Origin: Pseudothioclava nitratireducens
GTDB lineage: Bacteria; Pseudomonadota; Alphaproteobacteria; Rhodobacterales; Rhodobacteraceae
DNA length: 64,000 nt
Direction: 5' to 3'
Assembly (NCBI RefSeq): GCF_029210495.1
Contig: NZ_JARGDK010000003.1
Span: 124,001 to 188,000, forward strand
Made by a program: the position numbers and the translations under genes. Positions 9,318 to 19,916 of the stretch are shown in pieces. The notes below the pieces were generated by a model. The model was not told where the DNA came from and ran no database searches. It worked only from the letters and a program-made list of their open reading frames with translations. Numbering within the stretch: the first letter of the stretch is position 1; every line of letters begins with the position of its first letter.

Positions 9318-9358
9318 CCGCGCGTTTCGTCGCGCCAGTTTCAGGGCCGGGAGACGCC

Positions 9359-10528
9359 ATGCCGGACACGATAGAGCTTTCACTGATCCCTGCCATCGAC
9401 CAGATCGACCCGCGCGATTGGGATCTCTGCGCTTGTCCTGAAACACAGGACGGCGGGCGGCCTTTCGATCCGTTCACGACGCATCGCTTCCTCAGCGCGC
9501 TCGAAGAGTCCGGCTCGGTCGGGCCGGGCACGGGCTGGGCACCCCGTCATATCGTGGCTCGCGCGGGTGGGGCGCTGATCGCGGTTGCTCCACTCTATCT
9601 CAAATCCCATTCGCAGGGCGAATATGTCTTCGATCACGGCTGGGCCGATGCGTTCGAGCGCGCGGGCGGGCAGTATTACCCCAAGCTGCAAGGCGCGGTG
9701 CCCTTCTCACCGGTCGCGGGGCGGCGCTTGCTGACCGCGCCCGGCTTTGAGGTCACCGGGCGGGCAGCGCTTCTGGATGGCATGGCCCAGATCGCCGCCG
9801 AGGCCGGCCTGTCCTCCGTTCACCTGACCTTCTGCGCCGAAGACGAGGCGCGAATTGCCGAAGGCGCGGGCTGGCTCCACCGGATCGGGCAGCAATTCCA
9901 CTGGTTCAACCGGGGCTACCCCAGTTTCGAGGCGTTCCTCGCCGACCTCTCCTCCCGCAAGCGCAAGGCGATCCGCAAGGAACGTGAGCGCGCCAACGCC
10001 TTTGGCGGCACGATCCGCGCGCTGACCGGGGACGAGATCACCCCCGCGCATTGGGATGCCTTCTGGACCTTTTATCAAGACACCGGCAGCCGCAAATGGG
10101 GCCGCCCCTACCTCACCCGCGCGTTTTTCGACCGCCTCCATGAGATGCGGGACGATGTTCTCCTGTTCCTTGCCGAACGCGACGGTCGCCCGGTCGCGGG
10201 GGCGCTCAACCTGATCGGGCGCGACACGCTGTTCGGGCGCTATTGGGGCTGCGTCGAGGACCACCCGTTCCTGCATTTCGAACTCTGCTACCACCGCGCC
10301 GTGGAGTGGGCGATTGCGCAGGGCCTCGCCCGCGTCGAGGCAGGCGCGCAGGGCGAACACAAGCTCGCACGCGGCTACCTGCCCGTGCCGACCCATTCCG
10401 CGCATTGGATCGGCCATCCCGGCCTGCGCGACGCCGTTGCACGGTTCCTCGACGCAGAGCGTGCAGCCGTCGATGAGGATATCGAGATCCTGACCGACCT
10501 CGGCCCCTTCCGCCGCGTCGGAAGCTGA
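9359..10528 (+). CDS. GNAT/FemAB-like N-acetyltransferase (COG3146-type)
   Basis: A 389-residue protein with the double-GNAT layout of the DUF482/COG3146 family: an N-terminal half with FDPFTTHRFLSALEESGSV and YVFDHGWADAFERAGGQYYPKL, and a C-terminal half with WGRPYLTRAFFDRL, LFGRYWGCVEDHPFLHFELC and EAGAQGEHKLARGYLP. Family members are annotated as possible peptidoglycan or peptide acyltransferases; no substrate is proven. The ORF continues upstream into the GDPD gene, but the ATG at 9359 has GGGAG six bases upstream and begins the family's N-terminus, so it is chosen. Lies 41 bases after the phosphodiesterase gene. Confidence 0.85.
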   Translation: MPDTIELSLIPAIDQIDPRDWDLCACPETQDGGRPFDPFTTHRFLSALEESGSVGPGTGWAPRHIVARAGGALIAVAPLYLKSHSQGEYVFDHGWADAFERAGGQYYPKLQGAVPFSPVAGRRLLTAPGFEVTGRAALLDGMAQIAAEAGLSSVHLTFCAEDEARIAEGAGWLHRIGQQFHWFNRGYPSFEAFLADLSSRKRKAIRKERERANAFGGTIRALTGDEITPAHWDAFWTFYQDTGSRKWGRPYLTRAFFDRLHEMRDDVLLFLAERDGRPVAGALNLIGRDTLFGRYWGCVEDHPFLHFELCYHRAVEWAIAQGLARVEAGAQGEHKLARGYLPVPTHSAHWIGHPGLRDAVARFLDAERAAVDEDIEILTDLGPFRRVGS

Positions 10529-10588
10529 CACGGGAACCCACCCGCCCCCCTCCGCGTTGACCCGCAAAAGAAACGAACAGAGGGTTCC

Positions 10589-11464
10589 ATGGATAATCTT
10601 TCGCTCGACAGCCTTCAGGGCTGGATCACGCCCGACCGCGTGGACGCCGCCATCCTGCTGGCGCTGAATGTGCTTTATGCGATCGTCATCTTGCTGGTGG
10701 CACTGATGGTGTCGGGATGGGCACGGCGCAAAATCACGGCTGCGGGCGAGAAACATGCACGGCTCGACCCGACGCTGTTCGGCTTTTTGGGGAACCTCGC
10801 GAAATATGCGGTCCTCGCCATGGCGGTCATTTTCGTGCTCAACCGCTTTGGGATTCAGACGACCTCTCTGGTCGCGCTGATCGGTGCTGCGGGCCTGGCC
10901 ATCGGTCTGGCGCTTCAGGGAACGCTCTCGAACCTTGCGGCCGGAGTGATGATTATCCTGTTCCGCCCCTTCCGTGTCGGCCACTATATCGAAGCCGGAT
11001 CGGAAGCGGGCACGGTGCGGGAAATCTCGCTGTTCTATACCGAGCTGAAAACCTATGACGGCCTCCAGATCATCGTGCCGAACGGCGATATCTGGGCTTC
11101 TGCGATCACCAACTACTCGGTGAACGATACGCGGATGATCGACCTGACCGTGGGCGTCGCCTATGACGCCGATCTCAAGCGCGCAGAAACGATCCTGCGC
11201 CGCATCGCCGAGAGCGATCCCCGCAGCCTGTCCGACCCCGCGCCCTTCGTGAAGGTCAAGTCACTGGGCGACAGTTCGGTGGATTTCGTCTACCGTGTCT
11301 GGACCAAGACCAGCGATTACTGGGTCACCCGCTGCGAGATGACCGAAGCGATCAAGCTGGAATTCGACAAGGCCGGGATCGGCATCCCGTTTCCCACCCG
11401 CACGCTGGTTCTCGAATCCGGCGTGAGCGAGACGGATGAAACGCCCAAGCCGCGCCTTGCCTGA
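10589..11464 (+). CDS. Small-conductance mechanosensitive channel (MscS family)
   Basis: A 291-residue MscS-type channel. It has an N-terminal hydrophobic segment (about 22-45), a second (about 65-85) and the pore helix with the Gly/Ala pattern LIGAAGLAIGLALQGTLSNLAAG, followed by the beta domain signature FRPFRVGHYIE and IIVPNGDIWASAITNYS. Length matches the minimal MscS form, which opens under membrane tension to release solutes during osmotic downshock. RBS AGAGGG lies before the ATG. It is followed after 12 bases by the pterin dehydratase gene with its own strong RBS. Confidence 0.95.
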   Translation: MDNLSLDSLQGWITPDRVDAAILLALNVLYAIVILLVALMVSGWARRKITAAGEKHARLDPTLFGFLGNLAKYAVLAMAVIFVLNRFGIQTTSLVALIGAAGLAIGLALQGTLSNLAAGVMIILFRPFRVGHYIEAGSEAGTVREISLFYTELKTYDGLQIIVPNGDIWASAITNYSVNDTRMIDLTVGVAYDADLKRAETILRRIAESDPRSLSDPAPFVKVKSLGDSSVDFVYRVWTKTSDYWVTRCEMTEAIKLEFDKAGIGIPFPTRTLVLESGVSETDETPKPRLA

Positions 11465-11476
11465 CAGGAGGATGAG

Positions 11477-11836
11477 ATGGCCAGCCGACTAACCCCAGAG
11501 GAACGCCGCGCGCTTCTGCCCGCCCTGGGCGAAAGCGGCTGGGGCGCCGCCCCCGAACGCGATGCGATCTGCAAGACGTGGCGGTTCGGGGATTTCAGCG
11601 AAGCCTTTGGCTTCATGGCACGGGTCGCGCTCTGCGCCGAAAAGATGGATCACCATCCCGATTGGCGCAATGTCTGGAACCGCGTGGAAATCACGCTGAG
11701 CACCCATTCCTGCGACGGGCTAAGTGTTCTGGATATCGAACTGGCGGGCTGCATCGACGCGATGGAGGCCGGTCAGACGGGCAAGCCTGTGACGGGCGCG
11801 CGCCCGATCTCGGCACTGATGCCCGAGGCGGGCTGA
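11477..11836 (+). CDS. 4a-hydroxytetrahydrobiopterin dehydratase (pterin-4a-carbinolamine dehydratase)
   Basis: A 119-residue cytoplasmic enzyme that dehydrates the 4a-hydroxy-pterin formed by aromatic amino acid hydroxylases. The family signature is clear: FGFMARVALCAEKMDHHPDW with the catalytic His pair, then NVWNRVEITLSTHSCDGLS with the third His. RBS AGGAGG lies six bases before the ATG. No phenylalanine hydroxylase gene lies in the window. The stop codon's final base is the first base of the first 37-base repeat. Confidence 0.95.
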   Translation: MASRLTPEERRALLPALGESGWGAAPERDAICKTWRFGDFSEAFGFMARVALCAEKMDHHPDWRNVWNRVEITLSTHSCDGLSVLDIELAGCIDAMEAGQTGKPVTGARPISALMPEAG

Positions 11837-11872
11837 GGCCGGGGGCGCTGCCCCCGGACCCCCGGGATATTT
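11836..11872. repeat. 37-base GC-rich convergent-end element, copy 1
   Basis: Identical over 37 bases to copies at 14930 and 21601. It contains a perfect eight-pair hairpin, CCGGGGGC-GCT-GCCCCCGG, then ACCCCCGGGATATTT. It lies between the convergent pterin dehydratase and peroxiredoxin genes, 16 bases from the peroxiredoxin stop codon. A further partial match (CGGCAGAnTGAAAG) continues beyond the core as in copy 3. Confidence 0.9.
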
Positions 11873-11888
11873 CCGGCAGACTGAAAGA

Positions 11889-12377
11889 TCAGATCGCCGC
11901 GAGCAGGCTTTCGCCCGCCGACGCCTCGCAGGTGCCGGGGCTTTCTTCCTTGTGGAGCACCTTGACCACACCGTCTTCGGCCAGAAGCGCATAGCGCGCG
12001 GAGCGGTCGATCAGCCCGGCGGGCGGCGCGGTGAAGTCCATTCCGATCGCCTTGGTAAAGGCAGCTTCGGCATCGGCGAGCATCGCGATCCCGGCCGCAT
12101 CGGCCCCGGTCGACTCGCCCCAGGCTTTCATCACGAACGGATCATTCACCGAAATGCAGAGGATCTCATCCACGCCCTTGGCGGCGAATTTCTCCGCCGT
12201 GCGGATGAAGCTCGGGACATGGGCAGTGGTGCACACGCCGGTATAGGCACCCGGCACCGCGAAGATCACCACCTTGCGCCCCTTGAGCTTGCCGGCCAGA
12301 TCGACCGCCTCGGGACCGTTTTCGCCCATCACCAGAAGGCTGGCGCCGGGAAGGGTGTCACCGACCGTAATACTCAT
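11889..12377 (-). CDS. Peroxiredoxin (AhpC/TSA, redoxin type)
   Basis: A 162-residue thiol peroxidase of the Prx5-like group that reduces peroxides. The peroxidatic cysteine lies at about residue 49 in PGAYTGVCTTAHVPSF; a second cysteine is near residue 74 (DEILCISVND), the pattern of alphaproteobacterial glutathione- or thioredoxin-dependent Prx5 proteins. The ATG at 12377 is preceded by AGGAG and gives the standard start (MSITVGDTLP); the longer in-frame ORF is not family-like. No signal peptide, so cytoplasmic. Convergent with the upstream plus-strand gene and divergent from the flavoprotein gene 77 bases away. Confidence 0.95.
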   Translation of the reverse strand: MSITVGDTLPGASLLVMGENGPEAVDLAGKLKGRKVVIFAVPGAYTGVCTTAHVPSFIRTAEKFAAKGVDEILCISVNDPFVMKAWGESTGADAAGIAMLADAEAAFTKAIGMDFTAPPAGLIDRSARYALLAEDGVVKVLHKEESPGTCEASAGESLLAAI

Positions 12378-12453
12378 GCTGTTCTCCTGTCGCGTTGCAC
12401 ATGATCGTGCGGACGATATAGGGTGACGCGTGCGTCGGACCAGAGGAAATCGG

Positions 12454-13650
12454 ATGTCGGGAATTGTGATTGTGGGCGGCGGGCAAGCAGCGGCCTCGAT
12501 GGCGGCCAAACTGCGTGCCAAGGGCTACGAGGGCAGCGTGACGATCATCGGCGAAGAACCGGTTCCGCCCTATCAGCGGCCGCCTCTGTCAAAGGCCTAT
12601 CTGTTGGGCGAGATGCCCTTGGAGCGGCTTACACTGCGCGGGGACGACTGGTGGGCGGAGAACGGAATTACGCTGTGGCTTGGCACGCAGGTGACCAGCA
12701 TCGACCCGGTCGCACATACTGTGTCCGTGGATGGCGAAACGCTCGCCTATGACGAGCTGGCGCTGTGCACCGGCGCCCCGCCACGCCGCCTGCCGGACGC
12801 AATCGGAGGCGCGTTGGATGGCGTCTATACCGTCCGCACGCTTGCGGATGTCGACAGGATGCAGCCCGAGTTCCGTCCCGGCGCGCGGCTTGTCGTGATC
12901 GGCGGCGGCTATATCGGGCTGGAAGCGGCGGCCGTCGCGCGCAAGCTCGGTCTTGAGGTCACGCTGGTCGAGGCCGCCCCGCGCATTCTGGGCCGGGTCG
13001 CCTGTGCCGAAACCGCCGACGCGATCCGGGCCTTGCATCAGACCCATGGCGTGACGATCCGCGAAGGCGTGGGCGTGGCGCGGATCACCGGCGACACCCG
13101 CGCAAACGGCGTCGAACTTGCGACCGGAGAGGTGCTGGCCGCCGATTTCGTGATCGTGGGCATCGGCGTTCTGCCGGCAGTGGCCCTTGCTGAAGCCGCC
13201 GGGCTGGTAATCGAGAACGGCATCGCCGTGGACCCGCAGGGCCGCACGTCCGATCCGCATATCTGGGCCGCAGGCGATTGCGCCAGCTTCGATCTCGATG
13301 GCACCCGAATCCGCATCGAGTCGGTCGGCAATGCGATCGACATGGCAGAGCTGGTGGCCGAGAACATGCTCGGCGCCGGGCGCGACTATGTGCCAAAGCC
13401 TTGGTTCTGGTCGGACCAATTCGACGCGAAGCTGCAAATTGCCGGGCTCAACACCGATTATGACCAGATCGCAACCCGCGCCGATGATGGCCAGAGCTTC
13501 TGGTATTTCCGCGAGGGGCGGCTGATCGCCGTCGACGCACTCAACGATGCCAAGGCCTATATGGTCGGCAAACGCCTGATCGAGGGCGGCAAGCTCATCA
13601 CGCCCGAGGCCCTAACCAACGCGACCGTTCTGCGGGACCTGATGAAATGA
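12454..13650 (+). CDS. Ferredoxin reductase-type FAD/NAD(P)-dependent oxidoreductase
   Basis: A 398-residue flavoprotein of the rubredoxin/ferredoxin reductase (BphA4, PuxA-like) family, which passes electrons from NAD(P)H through FAD to a 2Fe-2S ferredoxin or rubredoxin. It has the FAD-binding GGGQAAASMAAKLR motif at the N-terminus (about residues 8-20), the substrate-region PPYQRPPLSKAYLLG, the NAD(P)-binding GGGYIGLEAAAVARKLG in the middle, and the second FAD contact IWAAGDCASF. The start at 12454 is preferred over 12430 because it begins the beta strand MSGIVIVGGG and has GAGGAA upstream. No ferredoxin or oxygenase is next to it, so its electron acceptor is unknown. Confidence 0.9.
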   Translation: MSGIVIVGGGQAAASMAAKLRAKGYEGSVTIIGEEPVPPYQRPPLSKAYLLGEMPLERLTLRGDDWWAENGITLWLGTQVTSIDPVAHTVSVDGETLAYDELALCTGAPPRRLPDAIGGALDGVYTVRTLADVDRMQPEFRPGARLVVIGGGYIGLEAAAVARKLGLEVTLVEAAPRILGRVACAETADAIRALHQTHGVTIREGVGVARITGDTRANGVELATGEVLAADFVIVGIGVLPAVALAEAAGLVIENGIAVDPQGRTSDPHIWAAGDCASFDLDGTRIRIESVGNAIDMAELVAENMLGAGRDYVPKPWFWSDQFDAKLQIAGLNTDYDQIATRADDGQSFWYFREGRLIAVDALNDAKAYMVGKRLIEGGKLITPEALTNATVLRDLMK

Positions 13651-14210
13651 GGATCATCGGCGGCGAGAAGCGCGGCCTCAAGCTGGCCGAGGTCGGAGAG
13701 GGCGACGCCCGTGCGCATCTGCGCCCCACCACCGACCGCGTGCGCGAGTCGATCTTCAACCTGCTGGTGAACGGCACCCATGGCAATCCGATCCCCGGCG
13801 CGCGGGTGCTCGACCTGTTCGCGGGGACCGGGGCGCTTGGGCTCGAAGCGCTCTCGCGCGGGGCGGCGCGGGTCGCTTTCGTCGATGACGGAACGGCGGC
13901 GCGCGCGCTCTTGAGGCAGAACATCGAGAAGATGCGCGCCATGGGCGTCACCGATGTCTGGCGCCGCGATGCGACCCGCATGGGGCCATGCCGGAGCGCA
14001 GGCTATGACCTGATCTTCCTCGATCCGCCCTATGGCAAGGGCTTGGGCGAGCAGGCGCTGGCCTCCTGTCTGGCCGAGGGCTGGATCGCGCCCGGCGCGA
14101 TGGTGGTCTGGGAAGAGAACGCCCCGCCCGCCGTGCCCGCACCGCTCGAGCAGATCGACCAGCGCAGCTATGGCGATACGGTCGTCACGCTTGCCCGGAT
14201 GCCCGTATGA
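13647..14210 (+). CDS. rsmD: 16S rRNA (guanine(966)-N2)-methyltransferase
   Basis: A 187-residue Rossmann-fold methyltransferase that methylates G966 of 16S rRNA. SAM-binding motif DLFAGTGALGLEALSRGA and the catalytic LDPPYGKG (DPPY) motif are present, as is the N-terminal RIIGGEKRGLKL and RPTTDRVRESIFN characteristic of RsmD. It starts within the stop of the preceding gene (ATGA), and its own stop overlaps the following HAD gene in the same way, forming a three-gene translationally coupled unit. Confidence 0.96.
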   Translation: MRIIGGEKRGLKLAEVGEGDARAHLRPTTDRVRESIFNLLVNGTHGNPIPGARVLDLFAGTGALGLEALSRGAARVAFVDDGTAARALLRQNIEKMRAMGVTDVWRRDATRMGPCRSAGYDLIFLDPPYGKGLGEQALASCLAEGWIAPGAMVVWEENAPPAVPAPLEQIDQRSYGDTVVTLARMPV

Positions 14211-14857
14211 TCCCCGCGGCGGTTCTCTTTGATTGCGACGGCGTGCTCGTCGATAGCGAGCCCGCGACCTTCGAACTCATCCAGCAGGAATTTGCACGCT
14301 ACGGGCTGCACCGTACGATCTCCGAGCTTGAGGACATGTTCATCGGCGGCACCATCGAGGCGGTGGCCGAGACCGCGCGCAGCCTTGGCGCGCCACTGCC
14401 GCCAAACTGGGCGGAAACCTACTACAAGAGCCTCTACGCAGTGCTGCGCGCGGGCACGCCGCTGATGCCGGGTGTTCCCGAACTTCTGGACCGGCTCGAC
14501 GCGGCGGGCATCCCCTTCGTCGTCGGCTCGAACGGGCGGAGCGCCAAGATGGAGGCGACGCTTGGCCAGCACCCTGAGATCCGCGCGCGTCTCGACGGGC
14601 TTTTGTTCTCAGGGCAGGAACTGGGCTGCCCTAAACCGCAACCGGGGCTCTATCTGCATTGCGCCAAGGTGCTTGGCGTCGAGCCCGCGCGCTGCGTCGT
14701 GATCGAGGACAGCCCGACCGGCGCCCGTGCGGCCCGCGCCGCCGGCATGCGCTGCCTTGGTTACGCACCGCATGGCCCGAACCGCAGGCTCGCCGCCGAG
14801 GGCGCCGAACTCTTTGCGGATATGCACGCGGTTCCCGGGCTCATCGGGTTGTCCTGA
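14207..14857 (+). CDS. HAD-superfamily hydrolase, subfamily IA (sugar/phosphoglycolate phosphatase-like)
   Basis: A 216-residue phosphatase or phosphomutase. Motif I is FDCDGVLVDSEP (nucleophile and acid Asp residues), motif II is VGSNGRSAKM, and motif III/IV is CPKPQPGLYLHCAK followed by VIEDSPTGARAARAAGM. The four-helix cap lies between motifs I and II. This is the group containing beta-phosphoglucomutase and YniC/GS1-like phosphatases; the substrate cannot be deduced. Its start overlaps rsmD by 4 bases. Confidence 0.9.
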   Translation: MIPAAVLFDCDGVLVDSEPATFELIQQEFARYGLHRTISELEDMFIGGTIEAVAETARSLGAPLPPNWAETYYKSLYAVLRAGTPLMPGVPELLDRLDAAGIPFVVGSNGRSAKMEATLGQHPEIRARLDGLLFSGQELGCPKPQPGLYLHCAKVLGVEPARCVVIEDSPTGARAARAAGMRCLGYAPHGPNRRLAAEGAELFADMHAVPGLIGLS

Positions 14858-14929
14858 CCCGTCATCAGGCTCTAAATGCGCCACGGGGGTCCGAGGGGTG
14901 CGAAAGCCCAGGACTGGCCGCCCGTGCGA

Positions 14930-14966
14930 AGGCCGGGGGCGCTGCCCCCGGACCCCCGGGATATTT
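14930..14966. repeat. 37-base GC-rich convergent-end element, copy 2
   Basis: Exact copy of the element at 11836 and 21601, again with the CCGGGGGC-GCT-GCCCCCGG hairpin. It lies between the convergent HAD hydrolase and fadH genes, 17 bases from the fadH stop. Sequence beyond the core (CACGCGATTGGAAAGG) is only loosely similar to the other copies. Confidence 0.9.
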
Positions 14967-14983
14967 CACGCGATTGGAAAGGA

Positions 14984-17065
<2,082 letters not shown>

Positions 17066-17274
17066 TCATCTGTCGTGCGCAGGGTCGAAGGTGACCGCAA
17101 TAGACACTCGAAACCGAACAGTATCATGCGCTTGGCCCGCTCCAGAGATCGTTTCGCCGGGATCATCAACCGCAGGATTTCCCCGGTATTGTCCCCCCTA
17201 GGCCCCATTTGCGCCCGATTTAGCCCCGAGAACTGAGACCAACGACACTGAATTTGACTCCGGAAGGGTGCGCA

Positions 17275-18180
17275 ATGGATCGCCTGACTGAAATGGAAGC
17301 CTTCGCCACAGTCGTGGACCAAGGGGGCTTCACGGACGCCGCGAAAAAGATGGGGATTTCCAAATCCGCCGTCTCCAAACATGTCTCCGCACTGGAGGCT
17401 CGTCTGGGTGCGCGCCTGCTCAACCGGACGACGCGCCGTGTCTCCCCGACCGAGATCGGCCTCGCCTATTACGACCGCGCGCGCCGCGTTCTGAATGACG
17501 CTGGCGAAGCCGACGCGCTTGTCACCTCGATGCAGATCGCGCCCTCGGGGCTGCTGCGCATCTCGGTTGCGACCGATTTTGGAGTGAACCTTCTGTCCCC
17601 GGTGCTGGGCGACTTCCTTCAGGAATTTCCCGACATCACCGTCAACATGGTCCTCAACAACCGCTATGTCGAACTGATCTCCGAGGGCTTCGACATGGCG
17701 ATCCGCGTCGGCGAACTTGAAGACTCGACGCTGCGCGCCCGCAAACTGACCGAGACCGCGCGCCGGATGATTGCGGCCCCGTCCTATTTCGAGAAATACG
17801 GGCGCCCGCAGCGCATCGACGATCTGAACGAACACAAGCTGCTGCATTACTCCAACCAGTCGGCGGGCAATGTCTGGAAGATCACCGCCCCCTCGGGCGA
17901 GCGCCGTCAGGTGCGCTCGGCGGGGTGGCTCACGGTGAATGACGGGCAATCGCTCCTGCACGCGGCCATCGCGGGCCTCGGCATCGCCTACCTGCCCTCG
18001 TTCCTTTATGCGGATGCGATGAAAAAGGGCCTCGTCGAAGAGGCCATCCCGGATCTGCCGATGGAAACGCTCGGCATCTACGCGGTCTATCCTCCGGGGC
18101 GCTTCACGCAGCCCAAAGTCCGCGCCTTCATCGACTTCCTCGCGCATACCTTCGCGGACAAAGGTCCCGACAACTGGTAA
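17275..18180 (+). CDS. LysR family transcriptional regulator
   Basis: A 301-residue regulator with an N-terminal winged helix-turn-helix (DRLTEMEAFATVVDQGGFTD, then MGISKSAVSKHVSALEARLG) and a C-terminal periplasmic-binding-like effector domain (about residues 90-300). It belongs to the large group with the LLNRTTRRVSPTEIG segment. The ATG at 17275 fits the family N-terminus and has GGAAGG upstream. Divergent orientation to fadH suggests it controls that gene, as is common for LysR proteins, but the effector is unknown. It ends convergently 42 bases from the OmpA-like gene. Confidence 0.92.
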   Translation: MDRLTEMEAFATVVDQGGFTDAAKKMGISKSAVSKHVSALEARLGARLLNRTTRRVSPTEIGLAYYDRARRVLNDAGEADALVTSMQIAPSGLLRISVATDFGVNLLSPVLGDFLQEFPDITVNMVLNNRYVELISEGFDMAIRVGELEDSTLRARKLTETARRMIAAPSYFEKYGRPQRIDDLNEHKLLHYSNQSAGNVWKITAPSGERRQVRSAGWLTVNDGQSLLHAAIAGLGIAYLPSFLYADAMKKGLVEEAIPDLPMETLGIYAVYPPGRFTQPKVRAFIDFLAHTFADKGPDNW

Positions 18181-18222
18181 GCGCGAAGCATCTTCCCCGT
18201 GGCTGGGTTTCCGTCCCCGCCG

Positions 18223-19212
18223 CTACCTCTGGGTCGAAGTGAGAACCGCTTCGACCCGTCTGTTTTTCTCGCGCCCCTCGGGCGTCAGGTTCGAGGCCCG
18301 CGGCGCAAGCCAGCCCGCCCCTTCAGCCGTCACCTGATCGGCGGGCGCATCGTAATCGGACAAAAGCCGCGCCCGCACCGCCTCGGCACGCCGCTTCGAG
18401 AGCGCGATATTCCCAGACAGCGATCCCTCGGCATCGGTGTGTCCCACAAGCGCCACGCGGGCCTGCGGATTGGCGCGCAGATAGTCCGCGAGAGACGCGA
18501 GCGAGCCGAATACCCCTGCGCCAAGCGTGGCCGATCCGCTTTCAAAAACCAGATCGTCGAGCGGTGCCGCGCCAAATTGCTCCAGCGCCCCGGCGAGACC
18601 CTGCGTCGAGAGCGGTCGCGCGCCGATTGGCGGCACCGCCGTCCCGCTTTGCGGCGCAAGCGCGCTGCCGCCGCCACCCGCCGCCAACAGATCGTTGGAC
18701 GTCTGCGCCAGCGCCACTTCCTGCGCCTGCATCGTGGTCAGATGAATAAAGCCCGACTCGCTCGACCGCGACACCATCACGCCCAGATAGCTGTCGCCCC
18801 GGCGTGCCGCGAGATAGCGGAAATCGCCAAGGTCCACATGCATTTCCGGCTCTGGCAAAAGATCAACCGCATAGCGGAAATCAAAGCCGCCACAGTCATC
18901 GGTCGCACATTCGAACAGGACCGCATAGCCATCGGCAACGATCTGCTCGCGCAGCGGCACAAGCAACTGCAAGGTCGTCGCCTGATTGGCCCGCAGCCGC
19001 CACGCCGTATCGGTGCGCGCGCCTTCAAGCATCTTGCGCGGCACCGCATCCTGCGCCCAAGGCCCGGTGATGAAACCCATACTCGTCGCCGGTGAGCCGC
19101 GCTCGGCAGAGATAGCCGCGCCCTGCGGCACCGCCAGATCGTAACCCGGCTGCGCCACGGCGGGGCCGGCACTCAGCACTGCGGCGAGCGCGATACCGAG
19201 AGCGCGCCTCAT
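18223..19212 (-). CDS. Exported OmpA-family peptidoglycan-associated protein
   Basis: A 329-residue protein with a Sec signal peptide (about 1-20, ending AVA-QPG). Residues 25-160 form an uncharacterised domain with a Cys pair (LFECATDDCGGFDFRYAV) resembling DUF4892-type modules. A Gly/Ala/Pro linker follows. The C-terminal 110 residues are an OmpA/Pal peptidoglycan-binding domain (VGHTDAEGSLSGNIALSKRRAEAVRARL). It therefore probably anchors to the cell wall from the periplasm or outer membrane. Its ATG overlaps the stop of the acetyltransferase gene, the end of a three-gene overlapping run. Confidence 0.88.
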   Translation of the reverse strand: MRRALGIALAAVLSAGPAVAQPGYDLAVPQGAAISAERGSPATSMGFITGPWAQDAVPRKMLEGARTDTAWRLRANQATTLQLLVPLREQIVADGYAVLFECATDDCGGFDFRYAVDLLPEPEMHVDLGDFRYLAARRGDSYLGVMVSRSSESGFIHLTTMQAQEVALAQTSNDLLAAGGGGSALAPQSGTAVPPIGARPLSTQGLAGALEQFGAAPLDDLVFESGSATLGAGVFGSLASLADYLRANPQARVALVGHTDAEGSLSGNIALSKRRAEAVRARLLSDYDAPADQVTAEGAGWLAPRASNLTPEGREKNRRVEAVLTSTQR

Positions 19213-19916
19213 GCCGCGGCCACCCGGTAGTGATAGCGCGCGATTTGCTGCATCCCCAAGGCGCGATAGAGCGTGTTGGCTGGCGCGTTTTCCTCGGTCA
19301 CGACAAGCATCATCCGCTCTGCACCCTGCGCCTGCGCCCAGCGCGCCGCCTCATGCATCATCGCCCGCGCCAGCCCCCTGCGCCGCATCGCGGGCTGGAT
19401 CACCAGCGCATGCACCATCGCAATCCGGTCATGGATCGCCACAAAGCCCGCCCCCGCCGCACGATCCTGCATCCGGCCCAGCACGCAGGTCTTGGGCGGA
19501 CAGGACCGCGCCATAACGGCCTGCCGTTCGGCCCCGATCCCCAGCTCGACCCAGAGATCGCGCGCGATCTGCAACGGCGGCCAATGCGCGAAGGCGGTCA
19601 CGGGCGGCACCTCGCCCTGCACCGCTTCGATCGGCGCCTCATAGCACAGCGTCACATCCCGAATGTCATAGCCCCGCGCCGCCAGAGCCGCATCAAGCGC
19701 ATCCTCACCCGGACGGATCATGAATTTCGGCACTTGGCCCAGCGCTCGGTGCTGCGCCTCGGCGGCGGCGATATCGGCGGTCTCGAACGACCCGGCGAGG
19801 CTCGCGGCACTCACGCGGCTACCCCCGCCCGCACCTTCGCGCACCACGAATCCCCCCGCCTCGTGGCACGAAACCGGGGGCCACGTCGTGGCGATCACCT
19901 CGAACACATCGCTCAT
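19209..19916 (-). CDS. GNAT family N-acetyltransferase
   Basis: A 235-residue protein with a C-terminal GNAT fold; the acetyl-CoA-binding motif A is HALVIQPAMRRRGLARAMMH (R/Q-x-x-G-x-G/A type) and motif B is NTLYRALGMQQIARYHYRV. The N-terminal half is degenerate GNAT-like sequence. Substrate unknown. The start at 19916 (MSDVFEVIATTWPP) overlaps the stop of the CinA-like gene by ATGA; a longer in-frame ORF to 20210 lies inside that gene and is rejected. Confidence 0.88.
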   Translation of the reverse strand: MSDVFEVIATTWPPVSCHEAGGFVVREGAGGGSRVSAASLAGSFETADIAAAEAQHRALGQVPKFMIRPGEDALDAALAARGYDIRDVTLCYEAPIEAVQGEVPPVTAFAHWPPLQIARDLWVELGIGAERQAVMARSCPPKTCVLGRMQDRAAGAGFVAIHDRIAMVHALVIQPAMRRRGLARAMMHEAARWAQAQGAERMMLVVTEENAPANTLYRALGMQQIARYHYRVAAA